Counted from the first letter of the stretch, positions 1-11,852 are shown. The stretch is 64,000 nt of DNA from Pyrenophora tritici-repentis (GCF_003171515.1 NC_089394.1:1178001-1242000), one strand, 5' to 3'. A program made the numbers and translations. Notes: generated from the sequence alone by a model not told the origin.

Positions 1-835
1 TCACTGGCAGCACCGCTATCGGAAGTCTGATAGCGCGGCACTGCAGCTACGGGCTGAAGAAGCTGACCCTGGAACTTGGTGGCAACTGCCCCTTCCTTGT
101 GTTCGACGACGCTGATTTGGATTCCGCTCTTAGTGCCCTGATGATCTTGAAGTGGAGGACCGCTGGTCAGGCATGCACTCATGCAAATCGCATCTACGTA
201 CAGAAGGGTGTATTCGACAAATTTGAGGGCATGATCCTTGATGCCGTGTCCAGAATTCGCGTCGGCCACGGTTCTGAACCAGGGAGCACCATGGGCCCCC
301 TGACAACACCACGGGGCATCGAGAAGCTGGAGAAGCTGATCGAAGATGCTCGTAGTAAGGGCGCCATTGTGAAGACTGGCGGCCAGCGACCTCCTCATCT
401 TCCTACGGGTAACTTCTTTGAGCCCACAGTTATATCTGAGATGACCTCAGATATGCTGGCCTACAGGGAGGAAATCTTCGGTCCGCTACTTTGCTTATAT
501 CGTTTTGAAACCGAAGGCGAGGCTATCAAGCATGCCAATGACACTTCGATGGGCTTGGCTTCTTACTTCTTCACAAGAGACGTTAACAGGACTTGGCGTC
601 TACTGGAAAAGTTGGAGACCGGCATGATTGGTATGAATTCAGGTCAGTACTCACAAACAATCTCACATTTCACAGCGCCATTAACATAGGCGTAGGAAAC
701 TCCTCATGTGCAGAATCGCCTTTTGGTGGTATCAAATCATCTGGATATGGGAAAGAAGCGGGCAAAGATGTTGCTATCGAGGAATACTTGATTACTAAGA
801 CAGGAACGCTCACGCTAGAACAGAGTCGCCTCTAG
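1..835 (+). CDS. Aldehyde dehydrogenase, succinate-semialdehyde dehydrogenase-like (3' part)
   Basis: NAD(P)-dependent aldehyde dehydrogenase superfamily. The 5' part lies outside the window; the reading frame is open from base 3. Exons are about 1-642 and 690-835, with a 47-nt intron 643-689; splicing there restores the frame and gives MNSG followed by VGNSSCAESPFGG. Seen directly: the NAD-loop segment TGSTAIGSLI, the catalytic glutamate in LELGG, the catalytic cysteine in GQACTHANRIYVQ, EEIFGPLLCLYRF, and the C-terminal SPFGGIKSSGYGKEAG. These features are typical of ALDH class enzymes, and the overall wording resembles succinate-semialdehyde dehydrogenases, which oxidise succinic semialdehyde to succinate in the GABA shunt. 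Exact substrate cannot be read from sequence alone. Confidence 0.85.
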
Positions 836-975
836 AGGTAGTCTGAATAGAAGAAATAGCCTCCAAGCTCTCTTTTCGGTCGTCAAGTCAAGTCTTGCCC
901 CGATTCATACAGCAATTTCATACCTCATACCACATTGAGTGCAGTTCGACGACTCAACATGTTACATTGATGATG

Positions 976-1701
976 CTATGATTTATCTACAATCTGTTGC
1001 GCCATGTCTTCCAAACTTCCAGCCACAACCTCCAGTTTCGCATGGCTGAAGATGTCCAAACAGGGTTCCAACTCATAGACCGAACTCCATGCGCCTCGGA
1101 ATCCCACTTTCGTCGCCGCCGTAACATCCCACATGTGCGCAGCAGCAAACCATTTGATGTCGTTCGCTCCCAACTTGTTAAAGACTACCTGATAAGCCGC
1201 CATGGCGGGCTTTGCCACTCCAAGACCGTCGCAGCTGATGAAGTTCTCCATCGGCATATGAACGCCGGCACGCTCAAAGTAGCCCATGACACGCTTCACA
1301 TCTCCGGTAGTGAAACACCACACTGTGAAGCCATTGTCGCGCAGGATCTTGAAAGCCGCTTCACAACCAGGCCGGAGTAACAAAGCCGAGTAGCCTTCAA
1401 TGCATTGGTCGCGCTCCTCATCGGTAAACAAGGCCCGAGGGTCGGCGACACCGGCAAGCATGAGGGTCCGGTAAAATGTTCCCCGGAGAATGTCTTTGTA
1501 GGGCTTGTAGCTGCCAGCTATGGACAAAAAAGTAAATTCCAACTCGGCAGCAGATTGCCAGGTGAATCCAAAATGCTTCGGTGTGATGGTGTGTTTGAGA
1601 AGTTTGTCGCCCAATACGGATTCTATGACCTCGTAGTATGCGTCAAACGACACGCAGGTTCCGACAACATCGAAGACGACATGTTTTGCAGGCTTCGTCA
1701 T
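976..1701 (-). CDS. HAD-like hydrolase (haloacid dehalogenase type II-like)
   Basis: Protein of 241 aa if translation starts at the ATG at 1701 (MTKPAKHVVFDVVGT). A longer open frame runs to 1872, but its extra N-terminus is low-complexity and reads like 5' UTR. The N-terminal FDVVGT is the HAD motif I, with the nucleophile Asp. FTTGDVKRVMGYF in the middle resembles motif II. DGLGVAKPAMAAY carries the motif III Lys, and the HMWDVTAATKVGFRGAW region resembles motif IV of type II dehalogenases. HAD enzymes of this type hydrolyse 2-haloacids or small phosphate esters; the true substrate is unknown. The gene is divergent from the FAD oxidoreductase at 2070. Confidence 0.75.
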   Translation of the reverse strand: MTKPAKHVVFDVVGTCVSFDAYYEVIESVLGDKLLKHTITPKHFGFTWQSAAELEFTFLSIAGSYKPYKDILRGTFYRTLMLAGVADPRALFTDEERDQCIEGYSALLLRPGCEAAFKILRDNGFTVWCFTTGDVKRVMGYFERAGVHMPMENFISCDGLGVAKPAMAAYQVVFNKLGANDIKWFAAAHMWDVTAATKVGFRGAWSSVYELEPCLDIFSHAKLEVVAGSLEDMAQQIVDKS

Positions 1702-2069
1702 TTTGTGGGTGTGGTAGATGAGCTTGGAGAGTTCGATGATGATGCTTGCATCGGCCGATCTAGTTGAGATTATACATAATGGTTGTTGTTGGTGTTGACG
1801 GCGCTTGCATGAGAGCCTCACCGCTCCGGCTGACTGACTAATAGTTAATGAACCGGGCCGGTGGATCGACAAGCATTTCCGGACCTTGGTGGAGAGCTTA
1901 TCGCCATCGACCGGGGTACGCGTACGTAGCCGTTTGATTTACCCAGAGACGCGTTCTTGCAAATATCCATCACGTGTTCAGGGGAGATGATGGTGCTCAT
2001 CTATGAATAGTCGAGACGTGCCGGTGAGCGACACCAAACACCAACAACCTGATTTTCCAACGTCCCATC
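1702..2069. promoter_or_regulatory. Divergent promoter between HAD hydrolase and FAD oxidoreductase
   Basis: A 368-bp intergenic stretch between two divergent start codons. It must hold the 5' UTRs and promoters of both genes. I see no clear TATA box or recognisable operator. Confidence 0.45.
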
Positions 2070-3764
2070 ATGGTCCTGCCCAAGATTAACCCCACAAAGT
2101 CCTATTGGATCGAAGCTGCCGAGTCGCCTTTGCGCAACTTTCGATCAAGCGAATTGTTACCAGCGGAAACCGATATAGCAATCATAGGATGCGGCTATGC
2201 TGGCGCGTCCACAGCTTATTGGATTCACAAGGTCCGTGGCTGCATCAGAGTACCTGATCAATGGGATTACTCTAATGAAAGCCTAGTATACGGAGAACAG
2301 CCCAAAACAGCCCAAAGTAATTCTGCTTGAAGCTCGAGAGCTCTGTGGTGCTGCAACGGGAAGGAACGGAGGACAGTTAAGACCACACCTTTATTCTAGA
2401 TATCCCAAATGGTCCAAACAATGCGGTCGCGATGGCGCAATGGATCTCATCAGACATGAATTCGCCCATTTGTCTGCGTTTAAAGAGCTTGCTGAAGAGG
2501 AAGGAATTACTGAAGAAGTGTGTCTCAAGTTTGTAGAGACCTTTGATGCTGCCATGACTGAGGATGCATGGGCACGACTAAAAGGCGCGTTGGAAGCTAT
2601 GCGGAAAGACCAAGGGGAAGACAACGAGATCGTCAAGTTATGCAAGCTCATCGAGGACCCGCGCCAAGCAGAAGAATTTTCGCAGATGAAGGGAGCTCTT
2701 GGGGCGATAACACATCCTGCCGGTCAAATGTCAGTTCTTCCTATCTATGTGGCACTAAAAGCGTCTGACATATCCCCAGTTGGCCATACAAATTTGTGCA
2801 TGCGCTCTTACGCATCGTTTTGGAGAAGGGGAATCTGAATGTGCAGGCACACACGCCTGTTGAGCAAGTTTCAGAACGGGATGACAATGGCTGGATCACC
2901 GTCACGACTGAGCGGGGTAGTATCCGTGCCAGGACAGTAGTGCACACAACCAACCGATGGGCATCACACCTCCTGCCCGAATTTACTAAACTCATTGTAC
3001 CGGACCGGACCAACATCGCTGCTATAAAGGCACCCCCGAACTTTATTAAGCATACCGGTGCTCAGCACTGGGATTGCGTCGTCAACGTAAGTGTTCCCCT
3101 ACCCTCTATCAAAAGACGCCCTTCTCACCCCCAGTAGAACTACCATCTTCAACTCCCTCCACCTTACAACACCATCATCTTTGGAGGATCCAGGCAACTC
3201 CTCTGTCACATGCCAGAAGAAACCCTTCTAAGCGATGACAATGACCGACAGATTGTCGGAACGCCTCAATTCGCCAGAACTTGGCCTGCTTCAGACATTG
3301 CAAACTGGCCTGGTCCAGCCGTCGCGGAGCTTAGCTTGGAGGACAACGAAGGCGGCTCGTGGACGGGTGTACAAACCGAAAGCGCAGACAAGTTCCCTTT
3401 TGTCGGTCCCGTACCATCTCGTGATGGACACTATATGGCGGCGGGCTTTGCTGGACACGGCATGCCTCGCATTCTACTTACAGCTGCCCACATCGCGCCT
3501 ATTGTGATTGAGTCTATTGGCTTTGAACACAGTCAGCCGCATCTCGCCGCGGCGTATCCCCCACTGCCGAAACCATTCCAGGTCACAGCCGAGAGGATTG
3601 CGAGGCTTCAGAATACTAACCTTGAGGCGTTTGCGAGGGATTTCGCAGCACAATGCAACGCGAGTGCGAAGAAGCCGTTTGCTAATACTCCGCGGGTTCT
3701 TGTGGCACTTGGTGGTAAGAAATTTGAGAGCTTGCCTGTTTATCAGGAGACTGCTAGCTTGTAG
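2070..3764 (+). CDS. FAD-dependent oxidoreductase (DAO family)
   Basis: Four exons: 2070-2231, 2311-2729, 2780-3086 and 3138-3764. The introns are 79, 50 and 51 nt, and each splice keeps the frame, giving about 504 aa. IAIIGCGYAGASTAYWIHK near residue 37 is the GxGxxG dinucleotide-binding fold for FAD. GAATGRNGGQLRPH is a typical DAO-family segment after the first strand. THPAGQIWPYKFVHALL, formed across the second splice, is the usual central motif, and the C-terminal FVGPVP, GFAGHGMPRI segment closes the FAD site. Family members oxidise amines or amino acids (sarcosine, D-amino acids, gamma-glutamylputrescine). The substrate here is unknown. Confidence 0.85.
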
Positions 3765-4292
3765 AGACAGTTGTTCAATGACATGAAGACAATGATCCCG
3801 ATGGTCCCGATGAGACTGTTGAGCGTGATATTCGAGTGTGCAGAGTGTGATTGGGTCTGTCTTCTGGTGCCATCAGCAACACCCGTCGCCTTCTTCTTTT
3901 CCCCCGTAGCACCTAAGTGCCCCGCACATGGCAATGGCGTGATCAATAGTAGTAGTACGTTACGTATCGTATGCGCGGCAGAAAGAAACATTTTGTGTAA
4001 ACTACCTAGGTAGATGGGGATTTGCGCAGATGGGGCTAGTACGTAAACGGAAGCGGCGAGGGCACATCCTGCTGCCTACCTAGGTACCCTACCGGTAAGT
4101 TAACAACCTGAGGTGCGGCCAAAACACGTCACTCAATCCGCTCATCCATCACCTGTCTTCAAACGCCAACAGTCACTGTACGGCAAGTCTTCGATTCATA
4201 CATGACTTTGGGGCGGCAAATTCTTGCGACGAGAATGTAGCAGCCCATGTGCAGACGATTGAGCTCTGGACTGTACTGATGCCTCCAGGTAG

Positions 4293-5093
4293 ATGTCCAC
4301 AACACCTGATTTACCAAAAGAGAGAGTCATTACTCAAGAAGAATTCGATAATGCCGTCAAATTGGGCGGCAAGTTTGCCCCAGTGTTCAAGGTCGATGAG
4401 AAGACAGTGGTGAAAACTAGCGACATGACCCAGCTGGGTGAAGCGGCTGCTATGAAGATGGTCCGTGAAAAGACGACTATTCCTGTGCCGGAGGATCAAA
4501 ACGTATATACCGATCCCACGACAGGCGACGTGCCAATCGTCATGGACTTCATCGAGGGCGATTGCCTTTTAGATGTCTGGGACACATACGATAACGACCA
4601 AAAACAGCAGATCATCGAACAACTGCACAGCTACTTCGCACAGCTCCGGGAACTGAAAGGGTCATTTATCGGATCCGTCGATGGAAAGTTCTGCTTCGAT
4701 CAAGTCTTTGACCAAGACATCGGTGGGCATGGGCCTTACGAGGACGAAGCATCGTTCAATGAAGGTCTCGTCAAAGCGCTCAAGAACACCATGATCAGCG
4801 GTTGGGGCGACACGGTTTGCGATATGGTCCTCGCGATGAAAGATCACGAGATAGTGTTTACGCACGGAGATATATCGCCAAGAAACATACTGGTAAAGGA
4901 CTGCAATATTGTTTCTGTACTGGATTGGGAGTATTCAGGTTACTATCCCGAGTACTGGGAGTATGCGAAAGCTTTCTTCAGGCCGGCGTGGGAAAAGAGC
5001 TGGATCAAAGACCGGGCGGTGAACAAGATACTCAAGCCCTATCCCTTGGAGAATGCCATATGCCAGCATGTATTCAGTTTTGGGGCTTGGTAA
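4293..5093 (+). CDS. Aminoglycoside phosphotransferase (APH)-like kinase-fold protein
   Basis: Single open frame of 266 aa. FTHGDISPRNILV is the Brenner catalytic loop of APH/choline-kinase-type enzymes (Asp and Asn for catalysis and metal). SVLDWEYSGYYPEYWEY supplies the metal-binding Asp and the tryptophan/tyrosine-rich motif typical of the large fungal APH family. The N-lobe contains VFKVDEKTVVKTS with a candidate ATP-binding lysine. Such proteins are abundant in Pezizomycotina and mostly uncharacterised; antibiotic resistance should not be assumed. The protein ends in FSFGAW at a stop that follows the fold directly. Confidence 0.8.
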   Translation: MSTTPDLPKERVITQEEFDNAVKLGGKFAPVFKVDEKTVVKTSDMTQLGEAAAMKMVREKTTIPVPEDQNVYTDPTTGDVPIVMDFIEGDCLLDVWDTYDNDQKQQIIEQLHSYFAQLRELKGSFIGSVDGKFCFDQVFDQDIGGHGPYEDEASFNEGLVKALKNTMISGWGDTVCDMVLAMKDHEIVFTHGDISPRNILVKDCNIVSVLDWEYSGYYPEYWEYAKAFFRPAWEKSWIKDRAVNKILKPYPLENAICQHVFSFGAW

Positions 5094-5825
5094 GAGATGG
5101 ATGTCACTGCCATCCGAATCTTTGGCCTGCAGTGTAGCGTCATCATTACAGGATCAGCCGTACAGTCTTAAGTCGCGCAATTCTGCACGGGAATCGTGAC
5201 ATCGCGTCCTTTCCGTAGATGTAGAAGATGCAACTGAAGCGAAAGACGGCGAAACGGAGACCCGTCGGTTTAGTTACTGTGGTTTATCTGGACACGATGA
5301 CTCAAGCCAGGAACGGCTAGCGGCTGTGGGGCAAGGATGCGGGGAGATTTCAGGGCCATCTGTCCAGATTGTTCTCCGCATCGAAACATTCAGCCAAGAA
5401 ACAAGGAGCTTGGAAGAACTCCAGAGTGTCTCGGGCCAATGGCAATGTTCAATTCGATACTCATAGGTCTTTTCTCGATTTCTCAATAACCGTGTTTCAA
5501 TTTCCCCACCTATCGCTCGGCCGGGGCGTGTGAAACCGTCGCATTGCAGCAGCCACAGGACTCCATTATATTATCTTCAGCCGCGGAAGATTCTTGTTTT
5601 GGACATCTGTCACGAATTGATGAGGAATGACATGCGTTAGCTCCTCGGCCTCATCAAACTAGCGGAGAAATTTGGGCCATGTGTGCCATCTCGAAAGAGC
5701 ATGTATCGCCTAGATTCGAACTACTGTAAGCTTGGCTGGCTCGGTGACATCAAAAGGACGCGCTTACCTCCGTCGCTTTCGCGCAATCGACAAAACCTGG
5801 AAATACCATCAAGATGTTGTCAAAC
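5094..5825. other. Intergenic, no gene seen
   Basis: No supported gene. Scattered short frames lack start context or domain character. The last part is the promoter and 5' UTR of the SGNH esterase. Confidence 0.5.
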
Positions 5826-6667
5826 ATGGTCAACCGGTTCGCTTCGGCATTTGCTATTCTTGCATTCTGTAGGCCTTTCGCATCCATCGGATACTCAGGC
5901 ATATGTAGCTAACATGTACCAGTCTTCTCCCTTGTCAACGCTCTCCCTCACGAGTCCCGCAATGTCCTCGAAGCACGCCAAACAAAAAACCTGAGGATCC
6001 TACCCCTAGGCGACTCCATTACTTGGGGCTTCATCAACGGTGGGGGATCGAACGGTTACCGTGAACGCCTGCTCAGCGACCTGAAGTCCTCCGGCTACAC
6101 CGTTGACTTTGTCGGCAGCCAAAAGTCCGGAACGATGGCAGACAAGGACAACGAGGGCCACTCTGGCTTCACCATCAGTCAGATCCGAAACGTTGCTTCC
6201 GCTGGGTTAGCATCTCGCCCAAACGTCGTGTTGCTGCATGCCGGAACCAACGACCTGAACCGAGGAAACCCTGCTTCAGAACCGGACTCAGATGCGCCTA
6301 GGAGATTGGGACTCTTACTGGACGATGTTCTGAAGGCGGTCCCCAACGCTGTTGTTATTGTGGCCAAGATCATTCCGTCAAGGCAGTCAGGTCTCAATGC
6401 GAACATCAAGACCTTCAACAACGCGTTACCGGCTATCGTTGCGGCCCGCGTTAGCAAGGGATCAAAGGTATCGATTGTCGATATGAACGTCCTCAATACG
6501 AGCTCGGAGTTGAGCGATAACCTGCACCCGTGAGTTTGACTCTTGCATGATTTCATAGATCTTGTGTCTAACTCGTTGATAGGAACGCTGCTGGATACTC
6601 GCGCATGGGTAGTATCTGGAATGCTGGTATCAAGGCTGTTGCCGGTTCTATCCCGGCGCCTGCCTGA
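5826..6667 (+). CDS. Secreted SGNH/GDSL hydrolase (CE3-like esterase)
   Basis: Three exons: 5826-5868, 5923-6529 and 6583-6667, giving 244 aa. The first exon plus the start of the second encode a hydrophobic signal peptide (MVNRFASAFAILAF, then FSLVNA). Block I is LPLGDSITWGF with the nucleophile serine. Block III is GTNDLN. The C-terminal DNLHPNAAGY, formed across the second intron, holds the catalytic Asp-x-x-His. This arrangement is typical of small secreted esterases of carbohydrate esterase family 3 (acetyl xylan esterases), which deacetylate plant cell-wall xylan. The substrate is inferred from family only. Confidence 0.85.
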
Positions 6668-8108
6668 TTGTAGTGAGGTCTAGGTACATATGATTTGCTA
6701 GCCCTATGCACGATAGCTATCGCAAAATGAGAGCTCAAAATCTATTCAGAAACCCCGACCCTCTGAGATTGTGTCATTTTCTACTTGATATTTTGTTCGT
6801 ACTAAGTAGTTATTTATAGCGTTATAAAGGCGAACGAAGTAATCCAGGAGCCTCGAAGACCAACTTGTAACCCATCTAGTGAATGAACTCACAATTCCCA
6901 GGAAAGAATCTATTGGGTGTTAAATTGGAAACTAGGAAACTATCTGCCGTATTTGGTGATACGGTTAAGCATCCTTGGACGGGGCAGATCGGCTGTGGAA
7001 GGTACAACGTCAGAAATGACCTGATACATCTATCCTCATTTGCTCAACAGTCTGTAAAGAGTTACTTTTCGGTGTCTTCAATAATCTTATTTCAGAACCG
7101 TCTATAACACAGGTGATATCACGCACGTGCGGACGTCGTCGTCTGCATCGCGTTCTGATAAACACTTTCTAGACGCCGGATGAATACGTCAACATGGCTG
7201 CATTTGGAAGAAATATACGACCTATTGAAAAGCTGGCACTATTAGTAGTAGTATGACTACCTAATAGAGCGCTCTCTAAGGCACAACGGTAGTGGTGGTA
7301 CGACTCGTATTGTATTGACTAAGGAGCTATTCACACGTTCGTAGATCCGTGTTGCGTGCAGCTGCGTCCAAGCTCCCCGCTAGGACCCACCTGCACGTGT
7401 CACCAATCATGTGACTACTCCTCCGCTTGATACCACCAAGTCACTTACGGACTGTATTCTCAACACGACCGCAGTTTTTGCATACATTAAGAGGTCCTAT
7501 CTATATGACGGTTCTATATTTGGATACAGCAACTTCTCAAAACTAGGAAACGCCATGAGGAATGTACAAGCATCCCCTGGCCATATTCCTTGCCACCAAT
7601 TCTAATCCCTTAGCAAGTTACGTTCTCATGAGGACTGTGCTCAATAAGAGTACGATAATGCTCAGATACCCCGGCTTCAATGATTTTCTTGTTTTCAAGC
7701 GCCTCAATTGCGTCGCATGTCCATCGTTGACAACGCTGTAGTGGCACAGCTTGGACAGCCCTCTCCAGCTTATTTAGATCCTTATGTGACACTGATGACT
7801 ACGCCGTAGCGTAACGCCGCACCAGGATGAAAGCATTGACCTTAAGTCACCTGACCAATGGCCGCCACACGCGAAGAGGAAGCATCATTTTGTCTCCACA
7901 AAATTTCGTCGATCGGAATATGGCATGGCAAGTCCGAAATGTCAGGATAATCATAGTAAGGCAGTGTATAGTCCCATGTTGTGGTTGCAAAGGCTGCAAT
8001 CCTTTTAGCGTTTATCAAGTCAGTTAGTTATACAAGATTTGTGAGATTAAACAGTCTTAAATCCTATCTGAAATTCCGGTAATGCTTCTTCACTAGTCGA
8101 ATTCTAAG
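6668..8108. other. AT-rich intergenic region, no gene seen
   Basis: About 1.4 kb with only short frames. I found no transposon ends, tRNA or conserved protein segment here. Confidence 0.5.
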
Positions 8109-9014
8109 CTATGCCTCCAGGTTTTCCAGGAACTCGACAACATCTCGCAGCATGTCGTCAGAATACCAGTGGCCTGACCCCTCGTACTCCTTCCATGTGA
8201 CACTCACATCCAGAGTAGTCAGGAATTCTGCTGCCAGCTTGCCAATCCTACATGGAACCTTCTCATCGTCAATCCCATGGCCCATGAAGAGAGGAATCGA
8301 CTGCATTGCAGGCTGATCATGCTCCCCGCTTACGCTCCCGCATGTCCCTAGCTCCTCACCCAGCCATCCGACAGCCTTCTCGAACATGTCTTCCGCATCC
8401 TCATCTGACCTTACTGACGCATCGTCATCTTCATCTTCTGGTTCCTCCACAGAATCATGCATGCCTTTGCGGAATGGCAAATAGCCACACATGCCGACCA
8501 ATGCTCCAAAGGGCTCACCCTTCCATAACAGCGTCGATACAATGCTAGCTGCACATCCTTGACTGAGTCCCATAGAGACAACATTCTTTGCGCCTATAGT
8601 CTTGATCTCCTCCTTCAACAAGTCATGTAAGAAGGCGCTTGTTTCGCGCAGGCCTTGGGACTGCAAGTGTTGCTTGAGTTCTGGCTGTGTTAAAGACCAG
8701 TTGTCGAATCATTGATGCGTGAGGCTCCGCTTGAATACTACAGCTCTTCGCAGAGGCGCAGTTGGGAAGACAAATCTTGTATCTGGGAAGTAGTCTTGGA
8801 AATACTTTGGCGGTTCGGTTTTTTGTAATGATCCCGTATTCGAACTTGTGGTTGTGCATAAAGGAGAGACAATATGCTTGAGTAGTGGCTCAGCGAACTT
8901 TTCGTCGGTAGAGCCGCGCCCGTGGAGAATTATCAGAGTTGTCTTGTGGTCTCGCAGAGGTGGGACGATGAGAGGCGGAGAGGGAACTTGCGCTATCTTA
9001 TTTGAGGGCGACAT
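8109..9014 (-). pseudogene. Serine hydrolase (phospholipase/carboxylesterase, acyl-protein thioesterase-like) with one in-frame TGA
   Basis: Alpha/beta hydrolase of about 301 codons. The N-terminal half has TTLIILHGRGS (oxyanion region) and DTRFVFPTAPLRRAVV. The C-terminal half has SMGLSQGCAAS (GxSxG nucleophile), DDEKVPCRIG (acid) and GSGHWYS (histidine). The halves are in the same frame but separated by a TGA at 8709-8711, in the context RSLTHQ-stop-FDNWSL. Family members usually have a tryptophan in this position, so a single TGG-to-TGA change explains it. Nothing else is broken. It could be a recent nonsense allele, a sequencing error or a read-through site; the following bases (UUC) are not the known strong read-through context. 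Confidence 0.7.
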
Positions 9015-10097
9015 TTTCCAGAGACTTCCTTGAAGCAGAGGTTGATGTGCAGGACGTTCTTTGCGCGCTTCTATGCTTTTGGGTATAATAATACGTGATT
9101 ACTTTAAGCGCCGTGAAATCAATTTCACGAGTCCTATGCCTAATTGAGGCCTGTCGCCAGGAGAAGCACCAAAGTCGCTAAGGCGTGGCTGAGTTTCTGA
9201 ATGGATCGTGGCTGCACCCAATCAGCGTAAAAGTTTCAACGCTGCCCTGATCAGACTTGTCAACAATCAAGCGGCTTGCAAGCGCTTAATTAATAGCTTG
9301 ATAACTACCAATCCTATCAAGTCAAGCTCAACTATACTAATTTTTTAGCAATCCAAGCTGAGGAGGGTCAGCTTGATTGTTCAGCTTGATGGGCTTGATT
9401 AAGGTAGCGCGTGAGGCTGCTCGTTTTGGAGCAGGAGCGATCTCACGATAACTATATTTTTAGTGTTGTAGTCGTCGCACTACTACTACGTAATTAGCCT
9501 AACTTCTGCAACACTATACTCCCTCCACTAGCTACCTAATTAACCTACTATCGCGTCGTTTTTTTGCTCCCGTCGCCCTTATCGTATTGCCACCGCTATG
9601 CCTCCTACGAAACGCGCCTCTGATAACCTTACTCGCCCGAAGAAACGCGTTAAATCTTCTACCGCCCGCGGCACTGTCAGCCAGTCTATAGCCGTTAATA
9701 GTCAGCTATCGCTATTGCCGTCGCATCTGTCGCCTCGCAGAGCTATCGTAGAGGCATCCTAGGCTTCAACTTTTAAGTCGCAACCACGCAAGTTACGGCC
9801 TGAAGACGCTATCGTCGCGCCTACCGAGGGCAGCGAGAGGGTAACAGCAGCCTCGTCGGCGGCAGCCCTAGATAATAAGATCTTGCAAGAGGCGCTAGAC
9901 GCGAGCCTTATAGACGACTTTAAGGGAGTCGATTAGGGGCGTTTACGCAAGTATATGAAGCCGCTCTCGTCACAGAAGTCGCGCAAGAGCTAGATCTATC
10001 GCTATAGCTACAGCGTTGCGCTGCTAAAGGACCTAAGTAAGCTATACTTCGTGTGCCGTCACTGCTACGAGCATAAGTACACAGATACCGACGTCGG

Positions 10098-10549
10098 TGT
10101 TACGAACCTAAGGAGAGGACACAGTGCAAGATATGAAGGGCAGAAGGATGGAGACCTTGTCGGAATCCCTTCTCAGACAAAGGCGTACAAAGGTGTACAA
10201 GGACCAATGACGTAAGCCTGCCCCGCATCCCACAAAGCTTGGCGGAACGCCACCATGGGACATGTCACGTGTGTCCCAAGGAATCCCACGATGTACCACG
10301 ATGTCCCACGCATGGGACAGTGTAGGACAACGTAGGACGTATAGGACATAGGACATTCGTTAGTATATAACAATAGGCAATGAGCCCTTACGGTTCATTG
10401 TGTTCAACTTTGAAATCTAAGGATTAGTACTTGATTCTCAACTCCCCGTATATTATATCGATCTACCAATCGTGCTATACACCCTCGTGTCCATCGCATC
10501 ACTCTATCCCCGAGAACCAACCCAAGATCATCTTCGGACGACCTTCACA
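10098..10549 (+). mobile_element. Solo LTR, family A (452 bp)
   Basis: Starts TGTTACGAACC and ends CTTCACA, flanked by the 5-bp duplication GTCGG at 10093-10097 and 10550-10554. A TATA-like TATATAA near 10362 suggests the plus orientation. The internal region is absent, as expected after LTR-LTR recombination. Confidence 0.85.
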
Positions 10550-10793
10550 GTCGGTATATATAAGACGACGCTCTTAACGTCGTCAGCGCAGCGATACTTA
10601 GAGCTGCCTAAGCGCGGGCATAGCCACAGCAAGTCAGCCGCCGCTGTAAAATCTACCTAGTGTTGCAAGTACGAGCTTAGGAATAATCGGGATGAAGATC
10701 ATTGTTTTACTATCTATGAGATGAGAGCTCGTTATATGCGAGCTCTGCTGTGTACTAGTCTACAAAGGGAAGGTGCAAGCTCGGTGTCGGAGC

Positions 10794-10927
10794 TACGCTG
10801 GTAAATGGGTCGGGGTTGGGTTGGGGTTGGGTTACCTTAATAGGTAATGACTAGGCTAACTTGGAACTAGTCATTACCTATTAAGGTAACCCAACCCCAA
10901 CCCAACCCCGACCCATTTACCAGCGTA
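10794..10927. mobile_element. 134-bp foldback MITE of the histone-carrying hAT family
   Basis: Flanked by the perfect 8-bp duplication GTCGGAGC (10786-10793 and 10928-10935). It starts TACGCTGGTAAATGGG, and the reverse complement of its right end reads the same. The arms are near-perfect inverted repeats of about 57 bp around a short loop, so the element can form one long hairpin. The ends match those of the intact hAT at 12091-17963 (TACGCTGGCAAATGGG), and it carries the same GGGTTGGGG repeats. It is therefore a non-autonomous derivative likely mobilised by that transposase. Confidence 0.9.
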
Positions 10928-11277
10928 GTCGGAGCTCCGTCACCGAGCAAGTATGAAATGGAGCTTTGCTGCGACACCTACCTATAACGCCTGCTTAAAG
11001 ACGGCAACAATAGCGTGTCGCAGAAGGTGGCTAACGAGCTCGCTAGCTTTAATACCTAGCGCTTCTAGCTAGCAGCTGTTAGCTGGCTTATTAAGAACAA
11101 TTACCCTCTCTCTAAGTTTAAAACACCAGCTTTTTAACGCCTCCTTAAAACTTCTAACCTACTAGCGGAGCGAGCGCTTTAGATGTCTTATGTAAACATC
11201 TCCTAGTACGTTGTACGCTTATATAAATACCTAAAACCCCGCGTTATCTTGTAACTGTCGCAGGCGCTTAGCAAAGT

Positions 11278-11493
11278 TGTCAGATAATAGCACTGTTGAA
11301 GATGAGAGCGTACAGACTCTGGGTTAGACTAGCGCGACCCGGCATCTGTGAGAGCCAATCGGATCACAGGAAGGCTTGGCACCCCCTAGGTGTGCCCACA
11401 ACCGTAGACAGAACAAAGACACAATCAATCATCAATATTATCACCATCATTACCTATTTCATCAGTATTCCAGACGAGAGTGAATATCTGACA
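11278..11493 (+). mobile_element. Solo LTR, family B copy 1 (216 bp)
   Basis: TGTCAGATAATAG to ATATCTGACA, flanked by the 5-bp duplication AAAGT (11273-11277 and 11494-11498). It is homologous to the inverted copy at 23804-24020. No internal sequence of this retroelement is present in the window. Confidence 0.85.
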
Positions 11494-11538
11494 AAAGTAC
11501 ACCTTAGCTTTAATAGATAGACGATAAAGGGCGGCAAG

Positions 11539-11732
11539 TGTAAGGAGTATTCGAACAGGCACTGAGATGTAGGTATAGGCTTGTATTAAGACGAATCCTT
11601 GAGGAGCAATCAAGGATTCAGTGAGATGCTATATACGACTATGGCACGTGACTGTGGCTGGCTCGGGCCGATGGGTCTCCGAAGGGGTCCCCGAGGCCTA
11701 CCGAAGTATGGCCCAGCTAGAGTATCGTGACA
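11539..11732 (-). mobile_element. Solo LTR, family D (194 bp)
   Basis: Read on the minus strand it runs TGTCACGATACTC to CTCCTTACA. Flanked by the 5-bp duplication GCAAG (11534-11538 and 11733-11737). Confidence 0.8.
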
Positions 11733-11852
11733 GCAAGCGTGGCTTTCTAGGCGTCGTTGCGCACTTTGTTAACAGTAGAGGCGACCTGTAGGACTTACCT
11801 ATAGCGCTGCCCTAGCTAATAGGCGCTTATAGTAGCAAGAGGATAGCTAAGG

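Noticed and set aside
976..1872. Longer start for the HAD hydrolase
   Set aside because: The 57 extra residues are low-complexity and precede the family N-terminus; the ATG at 1701 fits the fold.
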